Shown here in pieces: positions 34,991-45,584 of a stretch of DNA of 64,000 nt. The stretch is from positions 48,526,293 to 48,590,292 of the forward strand of contig NC_077238.1 in the NCBI RefSeq assembly GCF_947179165.1, in the 5' to 3' direction. Both the position numbers and the translations under genes were made by a program. Origin of the DNA: Solanum dulcamara (Eukaryota; Streptophyta; Magnoliopsida; Solanales; Solanaceae). Positions within the stretch are counted from its first letter, which is position 1, and each line of letters starts with the position of its first letter. Under the pieces are notes generated by a model. That model was not told where the DNA came from. It searched no databases and saw only the letters and a program-made list of their open reading frames with translations.

Positions 34991-36170
34991 CAGAGGTGAA
35001 AGAAAAGCAAGATCAGGATCCCATTCTTCTTCAACTAAAGGATGAGGTTCATAAGCAAAAGGTAATGGCTTTTACAAAAGGGGGAGATGGAGTGTTGAGA
35101 TATCAAGGAAGATTATGTGTTCTAAGTATTGATGGCATTCGAGAGAGAATCATGAAAAAAGCTCATAATTCTAGGTATTTCATCCTTCTAGGTTCAACAA
35201 AGATGTATCATGACTTGAGAGAAATATACTGGTAGAGTAGAATGAAGAGAGGCATAGCAGTGTTTGTGTCCAAGTGCCCGAACTGCCAACAAGTTAAAGT
35301 TGAGCACCAAAGGCCTTATGGAGTGGCTCAGAATATAGAGATCCCAGAATAGAAGTGGGAAATGATCAATATGGACTTCATTAGAGGTTTACCACGAACC
35401 CGCAGACATCATGACTCTATTTGGGTGATTGTGGATAGGATGACCAAATCGGCCCATTTCTTACCGGTTAAGACTACGAACACTATAGAGGATTATGCCA
35501 AACTATATCTTAGAGAGGTTATTAGACTGTATGGAGTTCCTTTGTCTATCATCTTAGATAAGGGAGCTCAATTCACTACACAATTTTGGAGGTCATTTCA
35601 GAAGGGTTTGGGTTCAAGACTGAACCTTAGTACTGCTTTTCATCCGCAAACAGTCGGCCAGGCAGAGCGTACGATACAGACTTTGGAGGATATGTTAAGA
35701 TCCTGTGTCATTGACTTCAAAGGTAATTGGGATGATCATTTACCTCTTATTGAGTTTGCATACAATAATAGCTTCCATTTGAGTATTCAAATGGCTCCTT
35801 ATGAAGCTCTGTATGGGAGGAGATGTAGATCACCAATTGGTTGGTTCGAAGTTAGCGAAGCTGAGTTGATTGGACCAGACTTGGTTCACCAAGCTATGGA
35901 GAAGGTGAAAACCATCTAAGAGAAGTTGAGGACTGCTCAGAGTCGCCAGAAATCCTACACTGATGTTAGGAGGAGAGATTTGGAGTTCGAAGTGTATAAT
36001 TGGGTATACTTGAAAGTTTCACCCATGAAGGGTGTGATGAGATTTGGAAAGAAAGGGAAGCTTAGTCCCCGCTACATTGGCCATTATCAGATATTAAGGA
36101 GGGTAGGTAACGTAGCCTATGAATTGGAGTTGCCCCTAAAATTAGCTGCTATTCATCCCGTATTTCATAT
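34991..36170 (+). pseudogene. Element C: integrase
   Basis: Frame shifted by one from RNase H. The zinc domain keeps the first His (KKAHNSRY) and the CPNCQQVKVEHQRP cysteines, but the HPG histidine is Leu (ILLGSTKM). The core has the full DDE triad: Asp in NMDFIRG (35374), Asp in LDKGAQFT (35557) and Glu in AERTIQTLEDML (35665), with 35 residues between the last two. Stops at 35235, 35350 and 35919. The C-terminal region has [20 protein letters not shown] and the GHYQILRRVGNVAYELELP (GPY-like) segment. Confidence 0.9.
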
Positions 36171-36390
36171 CTCTATGCTTAAAAAGTGTTTGAGAGATCC
36201 TTCACTTGTTGTCCCAACTAAGAGCATTAGGGTGAAAGAGAGTTTGAGTTATAAAGAGATTCCAGTTCAGATTCTCGATTATCAGGTTCTCAAATTAAGA
36301 ATTAAGAAAGTGGTATCTGTCAAAGTCCTATGGCGAAATGAATTTGTTGAAGAGGCTACATGGGAAGCTGAAGAAGATATGAAGGAAACA
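36171..36390 (+). pseudogene. Element C: chromodomain, fused to D sequence
   Basis: SMLKKCLRDPSLVVPTKSIR leads into LSYKEIPVQILDYQVLKLRI, VVSVKVLWRNEFVEEATWEA, EEDMKETYSSSP. The final residues belong to the D junction: B reads DMKAKYPHLF here. The open frame from 35926 to 36408 therefore ends in a chimeric tail. The breakpoint is at about 36385-36395, near a short ATTCGAG / ATCCGAG similarity. Confidence 0.85.
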
Positions 36391-37455
36391 TATTCGAGTT
36401 CCCCCTAATTGACAACAAGGGTGGAGAAGGTCGTCCTATAGGAGGCCAAGTACAATAAAGCGCCCAAGCTCAACCTTAGGGTGGCCAATGCAATAATCGA
36501 TTATATGCTCTTGATGCTAGGCAAGAGGTTGATGAGTCTCTTGATGTAGTCAAGGGTATGTTACGATATTTAACTTTGATGTTTATGCATTGCTTGATTC
36601 AGGTTCCAACTTATCTTTTATTACTCCTTACATTGCTATGATACTTGATGGGTGCCCTGAAGTGTTAGTAGAACCTTTCTCGGTTTATATTCCCTTTGGT
36701 GGTTCGGTATTAGCAAGGAGAGCTTATAGTCCCGTATAGGTCTTGCACAAAGTTATTCCATGTGACCTTGTTGAACTTGATATGACTGATTTCAACATCA
36801 TTTTTGGTATGGATTGGTTACATGCCGCTTACGCATATATATATTGTAGAACTCGTGTGGTTAAGTTTCAATTCCCAAATAAGTCTATTCTATAATGGAA
36901 GGGTCCTAATTCAATATTTAAGGGTAGCTTCGGTCCTTGTCTTAAGGCTCTAGTTTTGGGTCATGATAGATGGAGAGAGAGTGGCCATTTCGTGTTTCAA
37001 TAAACTGCAGCATGCTTGCCCCATTTGAGGTTATATAAAGGGAGGAAAAGCTAGATGAGACCTTGTTGTGGGCAATAGATAGGTAGTAATATATATTGGT
37101 GTGACCTTTGGTAAGAATGAATACCAATGAGGATGTAGAGATGCTAGGGTAGACAAGAAAATTATTAAGTGATGTTGACTTCAAGGGAGCCATAAAGTGG
37201 TTAAAATGGTAGGCTTGAATGTGTGGTTGTAGATATGTGAATGATTATAGTAGTCTATTGATGACTTATTGTTAAGGGTTTCAAGTGAGTGTATTAGAGT
37301 TGTTATAGAACTAGGCTTGAATGTAGTATTGATGGCATATGAGTGAATGTACGATGCATTATGTGTTTCTTTATTAGGTTTCGAGGTTTGATGAATACGG
37401 GTAGTAAGGAGTAGTACTCTATTTTCCTATAGAGGTGTAGTATCCTAAGGTATAT

Positions 37456-37707
37456 GTGTCAATGTTGAGGAAGTTTGTAGGTGATCCAAATTCTATTGTT
37501 CCAATAGAGAATGTGAGTATTGAAGAGAGTTTGACTTATGAGGAGATCTCGAATGAGTTTTTAGACAGGCAAGTGAAGAGGTTAACAAATAAAGACGTAT
37601 CCGTCGAAGTGTTATGGAGGAATCAACAAGTAGAGAGTGACACGGGGGAAGTGGAATCAGACATGATGAAGCGATATCCTTATCTCTTTCCTTTCACTCA
37701 AGCCTAA
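37456..37707 (+). pseudogene. Element D copy 2: integrase tail and chromodomain
   Basis: Open 83-codon tail matching 28369-28620 with a few substitutions: SIVPIENVSIEE, EEISNEFLDRQ, and VESDTGEVES in place of VESATWEVES, so the conserved Trp of the chromodomain ATWE motif is lost (TGG to GGG). It ends FPFTQA then stop, with the polypurine tract at about 37947-37957. Confidence 0.82.
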
Positions 37708-37960
37708 AGGTACTAAGTTTCTCATTATCAAATCGATTAAACTTCTATGCTTCAGTTCCATATGCCATCCATATGCATGCATGATTCATGAAAATAATTT
37801 ATCTCAAGGACTATGTTTTACTTTAAGTATGAAGATTACACGTTCTATGCATTTTTCAAAGTGTCCTCATGTCCATGTCGGGTTTCTAAATCCTTTTTCC
37901 ATATCTTTCCTATATTAGTTGAATCTCATTCGATGACGAATGTTCCCAAGGGGGAGATAT

Positions 37961-38484
37961 TGTAACATCCCTCAAAATGCTCATAAGTGCCTTAAGAATG
38001 CATTGAAAATAGGACGCTCACGTAACACGTTATCCTTAATCTTTTTGCGAAATCTGAGTTCGGAATATCGATCAGGGGGTCAAAACCTGTGGGAAAATGG
38101 TCTCGATGGATTTTTAGGACCCATATATCGGAAGATGGATTTTTGAGAAAATCCATCAAACAATAGGTCTGCGACTGGTTTATGTTGCGGACATGGGATA
38201 ATTTTTCGGCCAAGTTGATCGCGACAGGTCCGCATCACGGACCTTGGAGGGTTTTCTGGCTGAGTTGAGTTTTTTTAAAGGGTGCTTTAGACCTTTCCCA
38301 AATTACTAGTTAATGAACCTAGACGTTTTTAAGACCTAATTCAACTCTATAAATTAACCTAAACCTCTAATTCTATTCATTCTTCTACAATTCATCTATC
38401 AAGTATTTCTCTCTATATAAAAAAGGCTCTCAAGGGTTTTCATTGACGACTTCAAGTAAATTCACTCAAGCTCTTCATCAAAGC
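37961..38484 (+). repeat. Element D 3' LTR, first part (copy 2)
   Basis: TGTAACATCCC start as in the 5' LTR. It keeps the CATAAGTGCC block missing from copy 1. It is cut after AAAGC (38480-38484) by the C solo LTR and continues at 40625. Confidence 0.9.
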
Positions 38485-40619
38485 TGTAACAACCCCTAAA
38501 ACGTTGTATGTCGGTACTTCTATTCTCGATGAAAATAATAATATCTCTGTATTTTAGGCATACCTTTTCATAGGATTATCCAAATTAGGTGAACTAAATT
38601 TCTGAGTAACCACAACATCATTACCTATAACTTTTGTGAAGACCATATATTAAGTTTCGGAGGTTAAGTAGGTCAAATAAATTAATTATTGTAAGACAGT
38701 GTGTTGTGACGAAATGGAGTGTTTGTAGAAGCAAATTTATATGTCACTGTAGGATGCTCCAAATTGTTTGATTCTTAAACGACATGAAACTAGATTTCTA
38801 TATCTACAATTCTTATGAAGACACCAAATCCTAATAAGGAATTTATCTTGTTCAAACGCAGCTCTGAAAAAGTGTATTATGTCAAAGATAACTCATTTCA
38901 CCTACAATGGAAAGATCTAGATACATTTGACATCACTCATGACATCAATAGTCCTCCATTTGATATCACCAATGACATCAATATATTCCATTAAATTTTC
39001 AGATTTTTCTTTATAATTATTTTATTTATTGTTAGGTTCCTCTTTTCCACCTATAAATACCCACCTTATTTCCTCATTTTATTCATCAAGCTTTCTTAAG
39101 CAACTCTTATCTCTATTTACTCATACTTAAATATAGTTTTAGTAGTATAAAAATAATACTCCGGTGATTCTTAAACTCTGAGTAGTATACAAAACGCTCC
39201 AGCGAGAAGAAAAGGCTAGGGGTTCAAAAGTGGTCCAATTCGAAGTAAAAATTCGGATTTAAGGTATGTAAGACTTTCATAGCATCGGATTGAGTTCGTC
39301 CATGCATCCAATATTTAAATTCATTATAATTGAGTTATAGTTGAGTTTTATCCAAATCTTGAGTTCTAAATTAATTAATTCTTCTTTTATTGAGTTAGAT
39401 ATATTTATGCATTAATATTATTATTATTGTTATCTCTCATATTATTGGAATTATTATGCATGGCTACTTCCCCATGAATCCTAACTGATTTGATGTTCAT
39501 GAATATTTTTACTCATGTTTTGAGTAAAGATGTTGGCTTTTTAATATTTTCATTAATAAAAAGAGTAATATGAATTAATACTATATATGTATTTTATTGA
39601 GTTTTGAAAGAGCAAAAGAGTTGAATTTAAATGAATTTGAGTAAATGATGTTTTGGGCAAGATGTTTTGATGAGATGTGAATGATGTTTTTGAAGCATAA
39701 TGATTGATAAAGACGTAATGAGATGAGTTTGATTATTTAAATTAAAGTCCAATGAGACTAGATGATGAGATTAATATGAGCACATATTTTGGGAGTAGTA
39801 TTGAGCACCAAGTTGGGTAAGATTTTAATTGACTCAAACCCCAGAACTACGTAGCTAGCGTAGGATGGAGGCTATGCCTCTTAAGTCCCAAAAAGAGGAC
39901 TTTGATGAGTGGATCCAAGATGGTGATGTCCTTTACCCTAGCAAGGTATTGGATGGATGTGGCAACGACATCGCTTCGTTATATGATTGCTAGCTCATAA
40001 GTGATGGTTGTCGATTAGAGAAACTCCCAACTGAGTAAGCATTTCTTATTATTATTTTAAATTTGCATTACATATTAATATTGAGATGATGTTGAGTTCT
40101 GCGCTGAGTTTTCTTGAGAGGAGTTTCTTAATATTTGTCCTTACCTTCCTGCCATTTTACATACTCGTACATTCCATGTACTAATGTCATTCGACCTGCA
40201 TTGTTTTATGATGCAGATATAGGTGTTAGAGATCCTCAATAGGCACATCATTGAAGATCATTATTTTTCTGCTATTTGGTGAGTCCTTCTTATATTCGGA
40301 AGAACTCTTTATCCTTTAATTATTGTTGAGTATTATATTTCTTTTAAGGTAGCCATGGATATGCCATTGGCACCATCTAAGTGTATTAGAGGCTTCATAG
40401 ACAGAGTTTGATGATGTAATCAGAGTAGTTCTCCTTAGAAACTACTTCTTCTAAGAATTATCTATTTTTCCTTTGATGTTGATGATGAAAATCCCACATT
40501 AGTATTCTTAAGTCTTTCGCTGATGAAAAAATAAGTAATGAGACCATGTGGTTCTCTCAGAAGCCAGAGATGGTTTCTGAGTGTCGGCCACGCCTAGGGT
40601 ACCCTCTCGGGGCGTGACA
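38485..40619 (+). repeat. Element C solo LTR
   Basis: TGTAACAACCCC to GGCGTGACA, 2135 bp, with perfect AAAGC on both sides (38480-38484 and 40620-40624) and no internal region. Same family and same target site as the C 5' LTR at 29377. A solo LTR with intact repeats is the usual product of recombination between the two LTRs of one inserted element. TATAAATA is at 39052-39059. Confidence 0.93.
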
Positions 40620-41292
40620 AAAGCTCTCAAGTTCTTCCAAATTAATTGGTGTTCTCACTCAAGGTATATGGGTATTGATTCATGGATCCTTTCATCCATA
40701 AAGCCCAATCAATTTCTTAAGGTTTTCTATCAAATTAAAGTATGGTATTTTATAGGTTTTGTGATCTCTATTCCAATTGCATGAATTTTGATTTAAAGTA
40801 TGATCATAAGTCTATTTTGATATAAATTGATGGTTATTGAATTAAATTGAAGAGTTTTTCCATAAATTCTCCTACTTTGATTTCTATGGTTTATGATATA
40901 AATTATGAGTATTTTCAATTATACTTCCAAATGATACTATCTATATGAATTATGTATGAGCTGATATAAAGTTTATGATCGTGCATGTTTTCAAGTAAAT
41001 TTCATGATTTTCAAGTCAATTGATCATGCATTCATGCCTTACCCAAATTTCAAGTACAAGCTATGGTAATGAATTTTCAAAGTATGAATTATGACTATGT
41101 ATTTGCACTATGATCATGAATTATAAGTATGTTTCAAAATATGGTTCTTCATGCAAGTTATGAAGTAAGGTGACCTAAGGCCTAATGATATGAATTATGC
41201 AAATATGATTGTAATGATGAAAGGACAATTCTCACATTACAAGTATGTTATGAAAATGAGCTACACTATGATTTCAAACCGATGATCATGAC
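40620..41292 (+). repeat. Element D 3' LTR, middle part
   Basis: Continues D's LTR from CTCTCAAGTTCTTCC (5' LTR equivalent near 24497) to TGATCATGAC at 41292. The first five bases are the AAAGC target repeat of C. It is then interrupted by solo LTR E. Confidence 0.9.
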
Positions 41293-41670
41293 TGTTATAC
41301 CCCGTACTTTTGTACCTTGAAGGTTCTTAAGCTTCTTAAATTTCTTGAAAGGCTCTTAAGTTCTTGAAAGGTTATTAAGCTTCTTAGAAGTTACCATATG
41401 AGCCGGATGATCTATAACGCTATCAAATAACTCTAAAGAAGGGAGAATGAGATACCCTATAATAGAGAAGATTGGAAATATGATCGTAAGAATCCGGAAG
41501 AAGTTGGAGACCAAGTAATGAGTCGTAGGACTCTACTTCTTACTTAAGCAACCAACTTGGAAATCTTACATACTTAAGCTACTTGAGTACATATCAAGCT
41601 TACATAACAAGAATTACATAGGTTCGTAAAGTAAGACAAGATTACGAACCCACTAGGGGGAAAAGAAGGT

Positions 41671-41871
41671 GACACGTGGCAGCATGGGAGAGTGACACAT
41701 GGCAGCAATTGGAGGTGCCATGTGGCAGAAGCTGGAGCAAGGGGGTTCCCCCCCCACATGCCATGTTGCATCTCATGGTTGGAGGAGGTGGTGAGTTGGC
41801 CCAATGAGGGCTTGACACTTGTCACCACTTTGGGGTTGACATGTGTCACCCCCCTAAAGTTGCCTATATAT
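41671..41871 (+). promoter_or_regulatory. Putative promoter of E: ABRE/G-box-like cluster and TATA box
   Basis: GACACGTGGC (41671-41680), GACACATGGC (41694-41703) and GCCATGTGGC (41717-41726) are spaced 23 bp apart. GACACTTGTC and GACATGTGTC follow before TATATAT (41865-41871). CACGTGGC is the plant ABRE/G-box core bound by bZIP and bHLH factors. The reverse copy E2 has ACACGTGT and CATGTGGCA words at 49680-49775 next to its own TTATATA at about 49653. Function is inferred only from the motifs. Confidence 0.5.
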
Positions 41872-43724
41872 CTATGTTTTATGAATTTTAGTTCATATTT
41901 ATCCTTTAGTCATTCTTATCCAAGGAAAGTCTGGAAAAAAAGAGAAGAGAAGAGAAACCTTGAGCTAGAGAGAGAGAGAGCCAAGGATTTGGAGCAAAAA
42001 AGGTAAGCTCTCCGATTTCGTTCCGTGAATTAATTATATAGGGTATACCAAGAGGGTATGAAGGTGTTAGTAATGTAAATTTATGGTTTGTATCAGCACC
42101 AAAAGGATAACAAACAACCATGAAGTTTCAGCCGCGCTAGGAGAACTTCCGAGGTGAGTTTTGGCATGTTTTGGCGAGTTTCGGGCAAGGTAAGGTTTTC
42201 CCTTTCAAATTGGAGTTTATGATGTTTTTATGCATTATATTAAATTTCTTAAATGATGTTGCAATTTGAAAAATTGCCTAAGGATGCTTGACGTTAGAAA
42301 CAAACTAAATTAAAGTCGTTATAGTTAAATGAAAGTCGAGTAGTGTGTTGTGATTGTGGTGCTGTGGTTGCATCTGGGTTGGTTATGTGTTGCAAGGATG
42401 GAAAGTGTTCTAAAAAGTGTGTGGGTTCTTCTGGTTGTAGACACACGACCCTCCGTTTCGTATGGTTAAAGATTTTACGAAACAAAGATTAAAAACTATA
42501 TTTTGGTATCGTAGTTATGGGCGAGTTGTGTAGAATTTTTACTTTATCATATTGGAGTGATTTTATTGTATATAGCTTCTGGTTTTTGTGGGAAATATGG
42601 CTGATAATATTAGAATTGGGATAGGGCAAGTTATAGGGGAGATGCTGCCCGATTTCCGCCAATTTCGAAACTAGTAGTAAACTAGTCGAGGGAAATGGAT
42701 AAGTAAATAATTCCTATGGATACTTGGTTGTGGATTTTGAAGTTGGACAATGGAAGGTTATAAATCATATTATTGCTTCCATGTTAAATAGGTTCAAAAG
42801 ACGATAAGACGAACGTGGTGAAGGTTAACCAATAAGAGGTATGTGAAGCCACCTTCTTTCTCTTGGCATGTTTTTGGCATAAGTATGTAAAGCTACCCTT
42901 CTTCTCTCTTGATATGTCTTTGACATCAGTTATGATGTTATGATGAAATGTTTATGGTATCGAGTCTCTTGATGGTCCAAGTAGGATATATGTTACCATC
43001 TAAGGATCGGGTCGTATGTTCCACGGCACATAGGTGTATGACGACTATATGAAGGGAAGTAGAGAGTATGTAAAGCTCATCTTTTCTTTTCTCTTGGCAT
43101 GGTTTAGTCATAAGTGGTTGGTATGTGTACTGTGGGGATAATTCCATTCATAGAACCCCGAGTATGGTTGGTAAATCTTATTCACTTCTTGATGTTAGAA
43201 CTCCTGCGATATTTGAGTTATTGTCTTGTAAGTCATCTACATGACGAAAGGTAGTACACGTGAATCCTATCCCTTCCTTTTCTTGAAATGGCATTAATGT
43301 AAGTGAAGCGGTATACTATATGAGTTAGAGGTAATTCCATTTATAGGTTCCAGGTGTGACTCATGGCTTGTACTCATTTCTGAATGTTAAAGGTCCTAAA
43401 GCAGTTGAACTACTACCCTCGAGCCTTCCATATGTTGGGTAGTACTGGACACACAAGCTCGTATTTCTAAGGTCTCTAGGGCAATGAATGTCTCTGATTG
43501 CGTAAGCTGTGTAGCATTATATTGATGCACGTCTATGTCGCCTGAGGTTCCACTTAATATTATCGCTAATGACCCTCAGAGGGTACTCAAGAAAATTACT
43601 ACCCAGATCTTCAAGTGACGGTTCACTTGGCTATTTCATAGAGTCTCAGATAATGATTTAGTTGCATATGGTTACTCACTACTCTGCTCGTGCATATGGT
43701 TAATATATCTTCCACTGAGTCCCT

Positions 43725-43975
43725 CATAAGAGAGTCGGGTATGACCAAGTCCCATAAAGGGTCGGGTACCATATAAGATGATATAACTATTCACCTAGTC
43801 CCATAAAGGGTCGGGTATGACCGAGTCCCATAAAGGGCAGGTACGATATATGTATATGATGGTAAGATGACATGATTATTGACCAGGTCCCATAAAAGTC
43901 CCGGTACTGTATATATACGCATATGATGACATAATGATACATTTGTAACACCGAGTCCCACAATGGGCCGGGTAT
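43725..43975. repeat. Tandem dyad array in E LTR
   Basis: Five to six units of the type GAGTCCCATAAAGGGTCGGG, each containing CCCATAAAGGG with self-complementary ends, separated by AT-rich spacers of 10-60 bp. Counterpart units in E2 (47470-48060) read ...CCTTTAGTGAGGGACTCG or CCCTTATGGGACTCGG. Confidence 0.7.
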
Positions 43976-44567
43976 AGAATATGACACTGAGATACATAAC
44001 ATTGTTTTATAAGATACAACTATAGTGATTTACTAATTGTTATACTTGTTCCCTGCATCCCTATGTCAACTATGCGCTCCTTGTGGTATTTTATGTTTTA
44101 CATACTCAGTACACATATCGTACTGACCCCCTCTTTTCGGGGGGGCTGCATTTCATGCCCGCAGATACACATACACACTTTGGGGATCCGCCAGCATAGA
44201 AGTCCCACTTAGCAGTTCAGGGGACTCTATTATGCTGGAGCCTAGATTTTGGTACTAACCCTTGATGTATATATTGATTTGTTCACGGGTACGACGGGGG
44301 CCCTGTCCCTCCTTATGTTACTGTTCTTACTTTTAGAGGTCTGTGGACATGTATGTAGGTTGTATATATGTGTGTGTACAGTGGTTCCTATAAGACTTAT
44401 GTTTTGGGATGTTCCCTTTGCCATGGCAGCCTCGTCGGCTTATATGTTATCATTCCTGTTGATTCCTTATGACACAAATAGGAGACAGGGTTACTTACAG
44501 TTAGTAGAGGAACACACGAGTGTTCAGTTTGGGCACCCATCATGATCTACGGGGTTGGTTCTTGACA

Positions 44568-45500
44568 ATGACTATGATATATGAAATTATGATCTTATGT
44601 TATGTATGTATTCTGTAAAAAATTTGACTTATCACCGAATGTGGACTTGAGGTGGGGGCTCGAAATAAGAGGTCCTTATATAAAGTCTCTTGTCTCATAA
44701 CTATGTGCCACCGTAGGTTGCCTTCATGTCTTAGCTATTGGATCGATATATAGCGTATGTATGACCCGCCTAGCGGGGTAGAGTCTACCTTGGCAAGTAG
44801 ATTTCCCTTTTCTTCATTGTATGGGGAGACAATGGGATTCCATATTATAGCTCGCATGGTCATATTGTCGGTTATGGTTCCTATCCCACATATGTGTGAT
44901 ATCTTAAGTATGTTATGATTTTGGGATTTATTCTTTAAAAATATTTGGTCAATATGAATTTCTCATGACTTTACTTATTCCATCTTATCATGTGTTTTAC
45001 TTGACCTTTGCATTTTATGATTTACGTTTCATGTCACGCCCTCATACTTAGTACATTCCAATGTACTAATGCATATTTTTTCCTACATTGTATCATAATG
45101 TAGGGGTTGATGTTGAAGATCCTAATCGTCTACGTAACTAGAAGGTGTTCTCCATCCGACGATGTTGTAGTGAGTCCTCCTTGACTGGGGACTAATTTCA
45201 AGTTGGTTACTGTTTTCTTTTCAAAAGACTTTTGTTTACGTTGTTTATTGAGGGTGAGCTAGGGACATGTCTTAGCCCCCGCTCATACTCATGTTTAGAG
45301 GCATCTAGTTGGACATATGTTCGAGTCTATGTTGTCATAAGACATTTTCAGATTTCTATTCATGTTTTAGCCTATCTTATGATGTTTCCGCTTCTATATT
45401 TCACCTTATATATGCTTATGATATGTACAAGAGTATTGGTTGGATCCTTTTAGGGTTTTAATTGCCATGTTACAACTAGGTCCGAGGTCGGGTCGTGACA
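44568..45500 (+). repeat. Element D 3' LTR, last part
   Basis: From the ATGAC repeat after E to GGGTCGTGACA at 45500, matching 25160-26090 of the 5' LTR. It is followed by the TATAC target repeat (45501-45505), which closes the D insertion. Confidence 0.92.
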
Positions 45501-45505
45501 TATAC

Positions 45506-45584
45506 CGACTTGTAGGTCTTGGAAATTTTCAATTCCTTTGAATATTTTTCTTTTGTTCGACTTTTCATCTTACGAGGTTTTACA
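45506..45584 (-). repeat. Element G 5' LTR, first 79 bp
   Basis: On the minus strand it begins TGTAAAACCTCGTAAG at 45584 and runs to the D insertion point. It aligns with the F LTR start TTTAAGACCCTGAAAG including the GAAAAGT-GAAC block. Immediately to the right the F integrase reading begins, so 45584/45585 is the G-F boundary. AAAAT (45585-45589) is the expected target repeat. Confidence 0.8.

Larger units (their letters stand above)
29377..36390 (+). mobile_element. Element C: chromovirus, 5' LTR to chromodomain, 3' end replaced by duplicated D
   Basis: Relative of B inserted in the D 3' LTR after AAAGC (29372-29376). It has an LTR, primer site, gag and full pol through the chromodomain. 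Instead of a 3' UTR, polypurine tract and 3' LTR, the reading jumps at about 36390 into D sequence equivalent to 27305 onward. It is the best preserved coding copy here, with two clear one-base frameshifts (about 33248 and 34990) and around fifteen in-frame stops. Confidence 0.88.
36391..38484 (+). repeat. Second copy of D 3' half (duplicate of about 27305-29376)
   Basis: Runs in the same order as copy 1: end of the zinc-knuckle region (CCCCCTAATTG), protease with ALLDSGSNLSFIT near 36590, the foreign filler (about 36952-37440), chromodomain tail (37456-37707), polypurine tract and the first 524 bp of LTR. By eye it differs from copy 1 by a few per cent. Both copies are cut by a C LTR at the same base after AAAGC, which shows they descend from one interrupted D and are not two independent insertions. 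Confidence 0.88.
41293..44567 (+). repeat. Element E solo LTR
   Basis: TGTTATACCCCGTAC to GGTTCTTGACA, 3275 bp, flanked by perfect ATGAC repeats (41288-41292 and 44568-44572). Second family member in reverse at 46841-50194. No gag or pol is seen. U3 has ABRE/G-box-like words at 41671, 41694 and 41717, then a TATA box at 41865. Near the 3' end (43725-43975) lies an array of GTCCCATAAAGGGTCGGGTA units. Confidence 0.92.
23972..45500 (+). mobile_element. Element D: non-autonomous chromovirus derivative, expanded by insertions and a duplication
   Basis: LTR-to-LTR span bounded by perfect TATAC repeats (23967-23971 and 45501-45505) inside G's LTR. Stripped of later events, D is about 7 kb: 5' LTR, primer site, gag, protease, a 480-bp foreign stretch, the chromodomain tail, polypurine tract and 3' LTR. 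RT, RNase H and most of integrase are absent. The present length comes from insertion of C in the 3' LTR, a tandem duplication, and insertion of E. D would have depended on enzymes from related elements. Confidence 0.85.

Noticed and set aside
41292..44572. E as an unusual gene-bearing insertion
   Set aside because: It has LTR ends, perfect five-base target repeats and a second copy (E2) of similar length, and no coding domain. It is a solo LTR.
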